Shown piece after piece: positions 9,386 through 17,910 of a stretch of 64,000 nucleotides of DNA (position 1 is its first letter; each line of letters begins with the position of its first letter). The position numbers and the translations under genes were made by a program. The stretch spans positions 66,888-130,887 of the forward strand of contig NZ_LMUU01000259.1 in NCBI RefSeq assembly GCF_009765775.1, read 5' to 3'. The notes under the pieces were generated by a model, which was given only the letters and a program-made list of their open reading frames with translations, was not told the DNA's origin and did not search any database. This stretch comes from Beijerinckia sp. L45 (GTDB lineage: Bacteria > Pseudomonadota > Alphaproteobacteria > Rhizobiales > Beijerinckiaceae).

Positions 9386-9667
9386 TTACGGGCAGTTGCT
9401 GCGATGCACCGTCTCGGAGTCGCCAGCGCCGTTCTCACGATGCACCGTCTTCGACTCGCAGCCGTGATCGCCACCGACGCCAAGAACACCGCCGACCGTG
9501 CCGGTTGCAGCGCCGACGGCACCGCCCACGACGCCGCCGACCGGACCGGCCGCCGCGTCGCCTTCATTGGCGCCATGTTCCGCGCCGCGGATCGTGCCCT
9601 GTGCAAAGGACGAAGCCGGCACTGCGATCACGAGACCGAGAGCGAGAATGGCATGTTTCATCGACAT
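9386..9667 (-). CDS. small exported glycine-zipper protein
   Basis: 93 residues: signal peptide (about 1-23, ending SSFAQ), then a glycine/alanine-rich zipper of alternating small residues (GPVGGVVGGAVGAATGTVGG) and a C-terminus with two cysteines. GGAGA lies at good spacing before the ATG at 9667. A paralogue at 10519-10767 shares the arrangement GAxxGAxEGDxAAGPxGxVVGGAVGA. Such proteins often insert in or associate with the outer membrane; function unknown. Confidence 0.7.
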   Translation of the reverse strand: MSMKHAILALGLVIAVPASSFAQGTIRGAEHGANEGDAAAGPVGGVVGGAVGAATGTVGGVLGVGGDHGCESKTVHRENGAGDSETVHRSNCP

Positions 9668-9901
9668 TGATTGATCTCCAGTGGTTTCGCCGTAAACGGC
9701 ATGCCACCGGTCTCGTTCCCTCCTTTTTTCCACGACACGCGTCGGGCTCGATGAATTAGGATAGATTTGCGAGAGCATCCGCAGGCGCGACTGGTGATGA
9801 TTCGATGCTCCGAACGGCATAATGCGGCCTCGGAACTACGCTCCAGCGTCTCCCGTTACCAAAATAAAAAATAAAACAGCAACTGAACGGGAAAAACGAC
9901 C

Positions 9902-10165
9902 ATGAGACTTACGATTCTGTGTGTCGCAGTGGCGACAACGCTTGCCCTCGCACCATCGATGACAATGGCGCAGAGCCCGGGCGACTCCGATAGTGCGACG
10001 GGCGCGGTGAAGATGAAGGGGCCGCCGAACGCCAACGGCATGTCCTCCGGCAAGACCATGCAGCCGGATCAGCCGACCTCGGGGCGCAGCGATAGCTCGG
10101 GCACCACGATGAAGCGACCGCCCAACGCTGACGGCGCGCCAGGGGCCCGTGGGTCGAACAACTGA
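9902..10165 (+). CDS. small exported protein with PPNAxG repeats
   Basis: 87 residues with a signal peptide (about 1-23, MTMAQ cleavage region) and a low-complexity, Ser/Gly/Pro-rich mature part. A motif occurs twice: MKGPPNANG and MKRPPNADG about 30 residues apart. No domain recognised; the mature protein is probably disordered. It sits between the two paralogous glycine-zipper genes and could be an envelope or stress protein. Confidence 0.6.
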   Translation: MRLTILCVAVATTLALAPSMTMAQSPGDSDSATGAVKMKGPPNANGMSSGKTMQPDQPTSGRSDSSGTTMKRPPNADGAPGARGSNN

Positions 10166-10321
10166 TTCGGACGTAAGGCGACGCTTTGCGACCGTGCGTG
10201 CGACGCTCTTGAATTTGCCGGAAAGGGCCAGGAATATCGCGGTAAAAGCAGGGGCTTGGAGCAAGGCCATATAGACGCGGTCATGTCCCAAGCCTAAGCT
10301 TGAATCGAATGGAGGTGCGTG

Positions 10322-10438
10322 ATGGCAAAAGGTGACGGCGCTCAAAAGGAAAAGAAGAAGCCCAAGAAGGAAAAGCCGAAAGTGATCGCGGCGGCGGCTT
10401 CTCTGAAGATCGGCGCGAATGCCGACAAAAAGAAGTAG
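10322..10438 (+). CDS. 38-residue lysine-rich basic protein
   Basis: A 38-codon frame with an excellent SD (GGAGGTG, 5-8 nt before the ATG) and a strong terminator directly downstream. The product begins MAKGDGAQKEKKKPKK and ends ANADKKK: about 37 percent lysine with a short hydrophobic middle (VIAAAASLKI). The SD and terminator make it a likely real gene despite its size. Function unknown; such basic peptides can bind nucleic acids. Confidence 0.6.
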   Translation: MAKGDGAQKEKKKPKKEKPKVIAAAASLKIGANADKKK

Positions 10439-10459
10439 CCTTCGGCAGGACGAACAAAA

Positions 10460-10486
10460 AAAGCGGCGCCTCACGGGCGCCGCTTT
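10460..10486. terminator. bidirectional intrinsic terminator
   Basis: An 11-bp stem (AAAGCGGCGCC / GGCGCCGCTTT) closes a 5-nt loop. It is flanked by an A-run on the left and T-rich sequence on the right, so it can act on both strands. It lies between the convergent 38-residue gene (plus) and the glycine-zipper gene (minus). Confidence 0.85.
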
Positions 10487-10518
10487 GCTTTAGGGCAAGG
10501 CTCGTCGAGCCCGCGGGA

Positions 10519-10767
10519 TCAATAACGGCAATGACGATGGCCGTGGCGGTAGTAGCAACGGTGACCGCGGTGGATGCCCAGCGCGCCGTTGACGGTACCG
10601 ACACCGGCGCCGACTGCGCCGCCGACGACCGCACCGAGCGGACCCGCTGCGCGATCACCCTCATGCGCGCCTTCACGAGCGCCGCCGACAAGACCCTGGG
10701 CCTGGGCAGCGATCGGAAGCGACGCCAGAGCAAGCAGGCTGGCGGCGACGGCAAAACGAAGTTTCAT
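10519..10767 (-). CDS. small exported glycine-zipper protein (paralogue of the 9386 gene)
   Basis: 82 residues beginning MKLRFAVAASLLALA with cleavage near AAQAQ. It then has a glycine zipper (GPLGAVVGGAVGAGVGTV) closely matching the gene at 9386-9667, and ends in a His/Tyr/Arg-rich tail (HRGHRCYYRHGHRHCRY), which the other copy lacks. GGAGA precedes the ATG at 10767. Probably an envelope protein of unknown role. Confidence 0.7.
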   Translation of the reverse strand: MKLRFAVAASLLALASLPIAAQAQGLVGGAREGAHEGDRAAGPLGAVVGGAVGAGVGTVNGALGIHRGHRCYYRHGHRHCRY

Positions 10768-10862
10768 CTGAGTCTCTCCAAACAACATGGGATACACATG
10801 GCGCGCTGAACGCTGCAGTCAAGCTTCAGCCGCCTAGGCGTTCGGCAGATGTCGATTTAACG

Positions 10863-11195
10863 TTACTCTTCGATAGGCTCGCCGGCCGCGTTCCAGTCGA
10901 GCATGCCGCCGGCATAATGCGCCGTGATGTCGGTCCGGCCCGCCGCCCGCGCCCGCTCCATCGCCACGAGCGAGCGTTTGCCCGACCGGCAGGAGAGCAC
11001 GATGCGCTTGCCCGGCTCTTGCGGCGGCAGCGCCTCGGGATCGAAGCTCTGCAGGGGGTTGAGACCGGCGCCGGGAATATGACCATCGGCATATTCGTAG
11101 GGCTCGCGGACATCGACGAGCACGATCGTGCCGTCGGCCATGCCGCGCTTGAGGTCTTCGCGGCTGACGTTCTCGACGGTGAAAGAATCGGGCAT
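10863..11195 (-). CDS. single-domain rhodanese-like protein
   Basis: 110 residues forming one rhodanese domain. The N-terminal VLVDVREPYEYADGHIPGA motif and the active-site loop CRSGKRS, with the persulfide cysteine at about residue 69, are both intact, so catalytic sulfur transfer is possible (a six-residue loop typical of sulfurtransferases). The C-terminal GGMLDWNAAGEP is the usual family end. It is monocistronic; the PhzF gene starts 138 bp away in the opposite direction. Confidence 0.88.
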   Translation of the reverse strand: MPDSFTVENVSREDLKRGMADGTIVLVDVREPYEYADGHIPGAGLNPLQSFDPEALPPQEPGKRIVLSCRSGKRSLVAMERARAAGRTDITAHYAGGMLDWNAAGEPIEE

Positions 11196-11332
11196 GGGTG
11201 GGCGCTTTCCTGTGTTTGGCGAAACATAGGCGGTGACGTCGCCTAGTCCAAGCCTTTGCGCGCCCCGTGTTCGCTATCGGCTTGACGGCGGGGGAGCGGG
11301 GCGTGCATCTCGCCTCCAACAAGGGGGGCCGC

Positions 11333-12223
11333 ATGCGCCGAAGGTACCATGTGCTCGATGTCTTCACGGCGGAGCCGCTCGCCGGCAACCCGCTGGCCGT
11401 TGTGCTCGACAGCGCCGGCCTCGACGCCGTGGCGATGCAGAAAATCGCCCGCGAGTTCAATCTGTCCGAGACGGTGTTCGTGGCCGAGCCCCGGGATCCC
11501 GTGAATTCAGCGCGGCTGCGCATCTTCACCCCCACCACGGAACTGCCGTTCGCCGGGCATCCGACGGTCGGCACGGCGGTCCTGCTCGCCAAGCTGCAGG
11601 CGCCGGATCTGCTGCACGGCCAGGATGTCGGCCTGGTGCTCGAGGAGGGCATCGGCCCCGTGTCCTGCAGCGTCCGCCATCGGCGCGGCGAGGCGGCGCA
11701 TGCGTCGTTCGACGTGCCGCGGCTGCCGGAGCGGACCGGCGAAGGCCCGTCCCGCGACGAGGCCGCCAGCTTGCTCGGCCTAGCGCCGGACGATATCGGC
11801 TTCGGCGAGCACGGGCCCACCTGCTTTTCCGCCGGCGTGCCGTTCACCTTCGTGCCGCTCGCCTCGCTCGAGGCGCTCGGGCGGGCGGCGCTGTCCGGCG
11901 CCGCCACGGAGCGCCGCGCCTATTACCTCTACACGCCCGACGGCGCGCGGCGACCGCATGCCTATCGCACGCGGATGATCGCCTCGGGGCTCGGCGTGGC
12001 CGAAGACCCGGCGACAGGTTCGGCCGCCGCGGCCTTCGCCGGCGTGCTGGTGGCCAACGAAGCCTTGGCCGATGGCGATCATGATTGCACGCTGCATCAG
12101 GGCGTCGAGATGGGTCGCCCGAGCTTCATCGGCCTCGCCCTGGCCGTTGAGGGCGGCCAGTTGAGCCGCGTCGCCATCGGCGGCTCCGCCGTGATGATCG
12201 CGCAAGGGACGCTCGAGATTTGA
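11333..12223 (+). CDS. PhzF-family isomerase/epimerase
   Basis: 296 residues of the PhzF / diaminopimelate-epimerase fold. Visible landmarks are the N-terminal VFTAEPLAGNPLAVV, the catalytic glutamate in SETVFV (E46), TPTTELPFAGHPTVGTA, and the C-terminal EDPATGSAAAAF that closes over the active site. The ATG at 11333 follows AAGGGGGGC. Its stop overlaps the next ATG (TGATG), so it is coupled to the Nudix gene. PhzF itself isomerises DHHA in phenazine synthesis, but most homologues have unknown substrates and no phenazine genes are nearby. Confidence 0.88.
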   Translation: MRRRYHVLDVFTAEPLAGNPLAVVLDSAGLDAVAMQKIAREFNLSETVFVAEPRDPVNSARLRIFTPTTELPFAGHPTVGTAVLLAKLQAPDLLHGQDVGLVLEEGIGPVSCSVRHRRGEAAHASFDVPRLPERTGEGPSRDEAASLLGLAPDDIGFGEHGPTCFSAGVPFTFVPLASLEALGRAALSGAATERRAYYLYTPDGARRPHAYRTRMIASGLGVAEDPATGSAAAAFAGVLVANEALADGDHDCTLHQGVEMGRPSFIGLALAVEGGQLSRVAIGGSAVMIAQGTLEI

Positions 12224-12942
12224 TGCGCACCCAGGCGATCCGGCGGGCGGCGACGATCGATTATCGCTGCGAGGCCTACGATTGGGCTTTCGCCCGCGAC
12301 GCGGCCGTACGGATCGACGCGCATTGGGCGGATTTGCGGGCGGAAAAGCCGGGCCTGTTCGATGGGCGGGTGCTGGTGGCGCATGATCTCGCCATTGACC
12401 AGGCCGACGGCGGCACGTTGCGGGCGCGCGGCTTCGAGACCAATTACAAGCCGTTCCTCTGCTGGCGCGATTTCGGATTTCCCGGCGCGCCGGTGGTCAA
12501 TCTTTTCGCGATGGCGGCGCTGCGCTCGGCAGACGGGGCCTTCATCCTCGGCGAGATGAGCGCCGGAACGGCAAGTGCCGGAAAACTCTACTTTCCGGCA
12601 GGCACGCCCGAGCCCGCCGATGCCGACGCCGCGGGCATCGTGGATCTCCAGGCCAACGCGCTGCGTGAGCTGGCGGAGGAAACCGGGTTCGGCGCGGCTG
12701 ATGTCACGGTGGAGGACGGCTGGACCATCGTCTTCGACGACGCCCGCGTCGCCTGCATGAAGGCGCTGCGCTCGCCCCTCAGCATAGAGGCGCTGATGCA
12801 GCGCTTCGCGGTCTTCCGCGCGGCCGAAGCTGATCCCGAACTCGACGCGCTGGTCCCCGTGTGGTCGCCGGACGATCTCGACGCCACGCGGATGCCAGGG
12901 TTCATGCTGACCTATCTGCATGACGCTTTTGCCGCGGGGTGA
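12223..12942 (+). CDS. Nudix hydrolase
   Basis: 239 residues. The core of the Nudix box is present (RELAEETGF at about residues 147-155), but the box has an insertion: the glycine segment PAGTPEPADADAAG lies further from the REUxEE motif than in the canonical GX5EX7REUXEEXGU. This spacing occurs in some larger Nudix families. It is coupled to the PhzF gene (TGATG overlap). Its last 41 bases overlap the 3' end of the convergent DUF2786 gene. Substrate unknown. Confidence 0.8.
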   Translation: MRTQAIRRAATIDYRCEAYDWAFARDAAVRIDAHWADLRAEKPGLFDGRVLVAHDLAIDQADGGTLRARGFETNYKPFLCWRDFGFPGAPVVNLFAMAALRSADGAFILGEMSAGTASAGKLYFPAGTPEPADADAAGIVDLQANALRELAEETGFGAADVTVEDGWTIVFDDARVACMKALRSPLSIEALMQRFAVFRAAEADPELDALVPVWSPDDLDATRMPGFMLTYLHDAFAAG

Positions 12943-14704
12943 CCGGCTCGTCGATCTCGCGGCGCGCCTGAAACCGCTGTCCCGCGACCCGCCCGGCTTC
13001 ATAGGAGTCGGGCTGCACGAGATGCCGCTTGATCGGCTTCGATTTGAAGGCCAGGCCGAGCTTGGCCAGATCGTCGTCGATGACGGCGTGTTTTACCGCA
13101 ACGAGCTCCCGACCTGAGCCCGATAGCACGGTCTCATCGCGCGTGGCGCGCAACTTGGCGAGCTTGGTGCTGATCGTGTGTCCGAGGCCGACCTGGAAAG
13201 AGGTGGTTGCTCCGCGTCGATCGACGCCCAGAATCTCGATGTAAAGCGCGCTGCGTTGGAAGATGGTGGTCTCGGTCTCGAACGCCGCTGCGACCCGTTC
13301 GTAAAGATAATGCGCGGCTGCGACGTCAGCGGGCAGACCGAAGAATACGGTGCGCAGCGTGTCGGCTGCCGTCTTTTCCTGCCACGCCTTGCAGTCGCAA
13401 AAACCGGCGATGGAAGGCAGACACTCGTCCAGGGGACCGACGCGCTTGCGGTTCGAATCGACCCCGACACCTTCGCAGGTCTGCGTCCGGATATCGATTT
13501 CGCTGAGCGAGAGCCCATAGCGGTCGAGCAATTCGGCCACCTTGGAGGCGGCCGCCAACGCTTCTTCTTCGGTGCAACCCTGATCGATGGTCTTGGCGCG
13601 CAGGGCCCGGATGCGTTCGATGACGCGCGTCAGGTCGTCCTGATTTTTTCGCGGTTTCGCGGCGCCCGTCAGCTTGGTGCGCAGCGCCACGAACAGCGCC
13701 TGGGCTTCGCGCGGATAATCGTTCGTCGCGACCTCGTGTGCGATTGCGGCGGCGATGGTGTCGAGCGGGCTGAGGTCGCGCCCGGAGCCGACCGCCGCGC
13801 GTCGGTGCAACGTATCCATGAGAACGTCGGCGATGCGACGATACCCACGTGCGAGATCCATTTCGGCTTGCTGCGTGGCGGCAGCCTTGAAAAGAATCTT
13901 GAGGACTTCGCCCGGCGTTGCGACATTGCGCACGGTTTCAACGCTCGGCCCAGGCAGTTCCTCGTCCCCAAGGTCGGTCCAGAGCCGAGCGATCGCATCG
14001 AGCTCGTTCAATTCGAAGCCGTGGGGAGCGGGGTCGTCCGTCTCGGCAAAGTCGTTGAGGCCGGCGATCTTAGGGCCGCCATGACGAACGACATGACGAT
14101 AGACGGCGGAAGCGCAGCGATGATCGTTGGTCAGCCCTTTTCCCGGCCGCACGAAATCCAGCGCGACGGCGAGCCCGGCGTCGTCGAGCGGCGTGACGAC
14201 GCCGACCAGGCCGAAGAGATCGTCGGACAGCGGGCAAACGCGAGCGACCAGCGTCGATCCCACGACGGCTTGCGGGAGCTCTTCGTCGAAGATCGATACC
14301 GTCGCGCCCGTCGCCAGATTTTGGGCGGTAAAAACCGCGTCGGAGCGAGACAAGATGCGCAGAGGCAGAAAGCGGGCGTTCCGAAGGGACTTCAGCGCTG
14401 CGACATCGAATTCGGCGTCCGGAGGCCGGCGCTGCGCGAGTCGATCGAAGGTGGTCTTGCCGCTCGAGGACGGCTTAAACAGCTCGAGGTCCCCGGCAAG
14501 CATCAGAGCGACTACGGTGGTCGCCTCGGCTTCGCTTTCGTCCGTCTCGTCGAATCGGAGCGGCAGCCACTGCCGGACCACGTTCTGAATCTGCGGCTTC
14601 AGCGCGAGGCTCATGGCTTCATCATGGAGGGTCAGGACCGCTGCAAGCAGCCCCCGGGACTGAGCCAAAGGATCAGGGATCCTGCGATTTTGCGCTGTCG
14701 CCAT
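12902..14704 (-). CDS. large DUF2786-domain protein
   Basis: 600 residues. A helical DUF2786-like segment is seen at about residues 370-410 (VIERIRALRAKTIDQGCTEE then AAASKVAELLDRYGLS). A second domain (about 420-560) follows that is commonly paired with it, and a long N-terminal region holds repeated acidic stretches. The family's role is unknown; DUF2786 proteins are often found near phage or mobile genes, but none is visible here. The last 41 bases overlap the convergent Nudix gene. Codon use is normal. Confidence 0.7.
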   Translation of the reverse strand: MATAQNRRIPDPLAQSRGLLAAVLTLHDEAMSLALKPQIQNVVRQWLPLRFDETDESEAEATTVVALMLAGDLELFKPSSSGKTTFDRLAQRRPPDAEFDVAALKSLRNARFLPLRILSRSDAVFTAQNLATGATVSIFDEELPQAVVGSTLVARVCPLSDDLFGLVGVVTPLDDAGLAVALDFVRPGKGLTNDHRCASAVYRHVVRHGGPKIAGLNDFAETDDPAPHGFELNELDAIARLWTDLGDEELPGPSVETVRNVATPGEVLKILFKAAATQQAEMDLARGYRRIADVLMDTLHRRAAVGSGRDLSPLDTIAAAIAHEVATNDYPREAQALFVALRTKLTGAAKPRKNQDDLTRVIERIRALRAKTIDQGCTEEEALAAASKVAELLDRYGLSLSEIDIRTQTCEGVGVDSNRKRVGPLDECLPSIAGFCDCKAWQEKTAADTLRTVFFGLPADVAAAHYLYERVAAAFETETTIFQRSALYIEILGVDRRGATTSFQVGLGHTISTKLAKLRATRDETVLSGSGRELVAVKHAVIDDDLAKLGLAFKSKPIKRHLVQPDSYEAGRVAGQRFQARREIDEPVTPRQKRHADRSA

Positions 14705-14801
14705 CGGTCCTCCTTACGGTCAGACCCGTGTAGATATTAACGATGCTATCGCGCGTCATCATCCCCTGTCGTCGCGTTCCACAAGAGGCACGGCGCGATG
14801 A

Positions 14802-15599
14802 TCACCCCTTCAGCCGCTCCAGCGCCAGCTTGTGCAGGCGGTGATCGCCCGAGGCGACGACGTCGCCGCCGGCGGCCGGCGGGCCGCCGTCCCAGTTGGT
14901 GATGATGCCGCCGGCCCCCTCGATGATCGGCACCAGGGCGACGACGTCATAGGGCTGGACGCCGGATTCCACAACGCAGTCGACGTGGCCGGCGGCGAGC
15001 ATGGCGAAGGCATAGCAATCGCAGCCGTAGCGGACCAACCGCGCCTCGGCCTCGAGCCGGCGCAGCGCCGCAAGCTTGTCGTCTTTATAGAGCAGCGGGG
15101 AGGTCGTCATCACGGTCGCGACGGCGAGGCTGTTGCAGCGGCGCGTCGTCAGGCGGCGGCGCTCGCGGGCCTTGCCGAGGCCTGGGCCGTGCCAGTGCGC
15201 GCTGCCGCAATCGCCGACGAAGCGTTCGCCGGTAAAGGGCTGAACCATCATGCCGTAGGTCGGCTGGCCCTTGTGCATCAGGCCGATGAGGACGCCCCAG
15301 GTGGGCAGACCGGCGATGAAGGCCTTGGTGCCGTCGATCGGATCGAGAACCCAGACGTAGTCGGCGTCGGCGCGCACCGAGCCGAACTCCTCACCGACGA
15401 TGCCGTGGGCGGGAAACATCGACTCGATCATCCGCCGCATCGCGACCTCGGCCGCGCGGTCGGCCTCGGTCACGGGATCGAAAATGCCGCCGCTGTTCTT
15501 GTCCTCGGTGCCGAGCGTGGTGCGGAAAAACGGCAGGATCGTCTCGCTGGCGGCGTCGCCGAGTTTTTCGACGAAGGCTGCAAAATCAACGGCTGTCAT
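14802..15599 (-). CDS. hisN: inositol monophosphatase-family phosphatase, histidinol-phosphatase-like
   Basis: 265 residues with the metal-binding signatures of the lithium-sensitive phosphatase family: GEEFG (about residues 70-74), DPIDGTKAFI (about 89-98) and the C-terminal PYDVVALVPIIEGAGG. The FIAGLPTWG sequence after the DPIDGTK motif is typical of the histidinol-phosphatase (HisN) branch of alphaproteobacteria, which completes histidine biosynthesis. The ATG at 15599 is chosen because the upstream extension is unlike the family. No other his genes are adjacent, so the substrate assignment is moderate. Confidence 0.8.
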   Translation of the reverse strand: MTAVDFAAFVEKLGDAASETILPFFRTTLGTEDKNSGGIFDPVTEADRAAEVAMRRMIESMFPAHGIVGEEFGSVRADADYVWVLDPIDGTKAFIAGLPTWGVLIGLMHKGQPTYGMMVQPFTGERFVGDCGSAHWHGPGLGKARERRRLTTRRCNSLAVATVMTTSPLLYKDDKLAALRRLEAEARLVRYGCDCYAFAMLAAGHVDCVVESGVQPYDVVALVPIIEGAGGIITNWDGGPPAAGGDVVASGDHRLHKLALERLKG

Positions 15600-15694
15600 G
15601 GTGTGATGTCCCCCGGCGCGCTTGAAAGGCAGTGCCACGACCGCGCGGAAGCCGCAACCGGCGCTGGAATCCAGCTGCCCGGAAAACGCAGGGC

Positions 15695-15864
15695 TTGCCT
15701 GCGTACCTGCATATGCGCGGGAAAAGTCAACTGCAGCGCTTGATTTTTGTGCGGCGCACTGGCATCTTGTTGCGGTGCGGTAGCCTTGCTATCGCCGATG
15801 CCCTCCTTGGGCGTTTCCTCCCTAGACTTAGGCCGCTTGTGGTAACGCAGGCGGCCTCTTTTTT
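15695..15864 (+). ncRNA. ssrS: candidate 6S-like small RNA with terminator
   Basis: No gene fits this stretch, yet it ends in a very strong plus-strand terminator with no plus-strand gene upstream for over 2.7 kb. The 5' segment GCCTGCGTACC (15697-15707) pairs with GGTAACGCAGGC (15841-15852), leaving one bulged A. This closes a rod of about 160 nt, the size and architecture of 6S RNA, which binds sigma-70 RNA polymerase. The 3' half contains GGGCGTTTCCTCCCTAGACT, which resembles my memory of rhizobial 6S RNAs. Only a covariance-model search can decide; other small RNAs are possible. Confidence 0.45.
15830..15864 (+). terminator. strong intrinsic terminator (plus strand only)
   Basis: A hairpin of about 12 bp (AGGCCGC TTGTG / CGCAG GCGGCCT) closes a GTAA tetraloop and is followed by CTCTTTTTT. 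The T-run is on the plus strand only. It would end the candidate small RNA; its 3' arm also takes part in that RNA's closing stem, so the two structures exclude each other. Confidence 0.8.
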
Positions 15865-15884
15865 GGCCGTAAGCCAAGCGCGAC

Positions 15885-16826
15885 CTATTCCGCTGCCGTC
15901 TTCACCGGGCTGCCGCGTTTCGTTGTCGCCTCGGCGAGCGCCGCCAGGACATCCGTCAGGTCCGCGGCGACATCGGTGAAGCGGCCGAGCTTTTCGATCC
16001 GCCGTTCATCCATGTAAAGAGCGCGGTTCACCTCGATCTGAACGGCGTGAACGCCGTTGAGCGGCGCCCCATAATGCTCGGTGATGAAGCCGCCGGCATA
16101 AGGCTTGTTGCGCTGGACGATGTAGCCAAGACGGCGCATCGCCTGTTCCAGCCCCTCCACCAGATCCTTGTCGCAGCTGGTGCCGTAGCGATCGCCGATG
16201 ACGAAATCGGTCTTCAGCTTCTTGTCGCCGCCGAGGCTCACCAGCGCCGGGGCCGAGGGCATGGAGTGGCAATCGACCAGCACCGCGATGCCGAACTGCT
16301 GGTAGGAGCGTTCGAGCAGCTGACGCAGCGTCGCATGATACGGCTTATAGAGGCGTTCGATACGCTGGATTCCCTCGTCGACGGACAGCCGTGCGGCATA
16401 GATTTCCTGGGAATCACCGACGACGCGGGCGATCGTTCCGAGGCCGCCTGCCACCCGCACCGAGCGGGTGTTGGCGAAGCCCGGCAGGCGTCCGTCGAAC
16501 ATCCGCGGGTCGAGTTCGTAGGGTTCGCGATTGAGGTCGAGATAGGCGCGGGGAAACCGCGCCTTGATCAGCGGCGCGCCGAGCGCCTGGGCGCCCGCGA
16601 AAAGTTGATCGACGAAGGCATCTTCCGAACGGCGTAGCGCGAAAGCGTCGAGGCGGGCGCTCTGCAGGAAGCGGCTGGGATAAATCGACCCCGAATGCGG
16701 CGACGAGAACACGAGCGGGCAGGTCAAGCTTTGCGGCTCGACGACGTCGAAGGGCGGATCGAGTTCCGGCTCATGCGCCGGTTCGTGCGACCCGCCGAAG
16801 GAACCTGTTGGCTCCCCGTTGCTCAT
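15885..16826 (-). CDS. N-formylglutamate amidohydrolase-family protein
   Basis: 313 residues. The family's zinc-site and substrate motifs are visible: FSSPHSG (about residue 40), VDCHSMP (about 200), TEHYG (about 263) and the closing QIEVNRALYMDE. Family members hydrolyse N-formyl-L-glutamate to glutamate and formate at the end of one histidine-degradation pathway. GGGAGGATGA precedes the ATG at 16826. No hut genes are nearby; many alphaproteobacteria carry stand-alone copies, so the physiological substrate is uncertain. Confidence 0.85.
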   Translation of the reverse strand: MSNGEPTGSFGGSHEPAHEPELDPPFDVVEPQSLTCPLVFSSPHSGSIYPSRFLQSARLDAFALRRSEDAFVDQLFAGAQALGAPLIKARFPRAYLDLNREPYELDPRMFDGRLPGFANTRSVRVAGGLGTIARVVGDSQEIYAARLSVDEGIQRIERLYKPYHATLRQLLERSYQQFGIAVLVDCHSMPSAPALVSLGGDKKLKTDFVIGDRYGTSCDKDLVEGLEQAMRRLGYIVQRNKPYAGGFITEHYGAPLNGVHAVQIEVNRALYMDERRIEKLGRFTDVAADLTDVLAALAEATTKRGSPVKTAAE

Positions 16827-17125
16827 TCATCCTCCCGGGAGAGCGGGCAAGGCCCGCCGATGAGGCTTCTGCATGGGTTACGCATCGCGCCTGAAATCCG
16901 TCCTATCGCTTAGAGCGCTTCTTGGCCATGATGGGAACCACTCCTGCGTCTCAACGAGTCGAAGCGGCATCATGCCGACGCCAATTCTATGTCTATGATG
17001 CCGGCGTTCTCTTCAAGAGGCGGGTCGCTAACGAAGAGCGGCTTGCCGAACGCCAGACAATCGCCCAGCATTCATTCGATTTTTACATACCCGGCGCCAT
17101 ATGGGCGGCGTTGCGAGGGTGGGAC

Positions 17126-17509
17126 ATGAACGATACGGATGACATGGTGACCGGAAAAATCCTGCTCGCTGAAGATGATAACGATATGCGGCGCTTTCTG
17201 TCGAAGGCCCTGCAGAATGCCGGCTACGACGTATCGTCGTTCGACAACGGCCTGTCCGCCTACAACAGGTTGCGCGAAGAGCCTTTTGAGCTTCTGCTGA
17301 CCGATATCGTGATGCCGGAGATGGACGGGATCGAACTGGCCCGACGCGCCACGGAGCTCGATCCCGACATCAAGGTGATGTTTATCACCGGCTTTGCCGC
17401 AGTCGCGCTGAATCCCGACAACAACGCGCCGAAGCAGGCCAAAATCCTGTCGAAGCCTTTCCATCTCAAGGATCTGGTCAACGAGGTGCAGCGGCTTCTC
17501 GCCGCTTGA
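17126..17509 (+). CDS. cpdR: single-domain response regulator, CpdR type
   Basis: 127 residues forming one receiver domain with no output domain: the acidic pocket in LLAEDDNDMRRFL, the phospho-acceptor in LLLTDIVMPEMDG, the conserved FITGFAA, and lysine in ILSKPFHLKDLV. The FAAVALNP segment and overall length match CpdR, which in Caulobacter and rhizobia localises ClpXP and directs cell-cycle proteolysis when unphosphorylated. The ATG at 17126 follows GAGGGTGGG; a second in-frame ATG at 17144 lacks an SD. The frame is open further upstream but codes for no family-like sequence. Confidence 0.85.
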   Translation: MNDTDDMVTGKILLAEDDNDMRRFLSKALQNAGYDVSSFDNGLSAYNRLREEPFELLLTDIVMPEMDGIELARRATELDPDIKVMFITGFAAVALNPDNNAPKQAKILSKPFHLKDLVNEVQRLLAA

Positions 17510-17637
17510 GACGTCTCGCCGCGGCCGATCCGCGGATTTCCGTGCGGGGATGCCGCTTTCCGGTTGCGTCCCCCGATCCTTGCCGATATATCCGGCCTCT
17601 CGCGAACGACCCGAGTTCGCGGACGACCAAGTGCGTA

Positions 17638-17712
17638 GGGCGCGTAGCTCAGCGGGAGAGCACTGCATTGACATTGCAGGGGTCACAGGTTCAATCCCTG
17701 TCGTGCCCACCA
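17638..17712 (+). tRNA. tRNA-Val (anticodon GAC)
   Basis: 75 nt including an encoded CCA. The acceptor stem GGGCGCG pairs with CGTGCCC (one G-U). The D-arm GCTCAGCGGGAGAGC, anticodon stem CTGCA/TGCAG with loop TTGACAT (anticodon GAC, valine) and T-arm ACAGGTTCAATCCCTGT are all intact. No integrase or repeated 3' end is seen downstream, so there is no sign of an attachment site. Confidence 0.95.
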
Positions 17713-17910
17713 CACTAAATCTTTGATTTAGCTGGTGAACTTGGTTTTAGATTTCAGCGAGCATTCTGAGGCTTTGGGCCGTGGACGGCGGCCACGATAT
17801 CGGGTGGGTCGTGCCGTGATCGGGTGTCTTCGCCGTTGAAACGCCAAATGTTTCGGGAACTTAAAGAACAGGCCGGACTTGTGTCCTCGATTTTCTAGGG
17901 AGCAAGCCGA

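Noticed and set aside
11333..12223. Phenazine biosynthesis gene phzF
   Set aside because: The family fits, but no other phz biosynthetic genes are present; the PhzS-like monooxygenase at 40.9 kb is far away and belongs to a broad subgroup.
13178..14740. 520-codon open frame on the plus strand
   Set aside because: Exactly antisense to the DUF2786 gene, Arg/Asp-rich with no domain; a GC-driven shadow frame.
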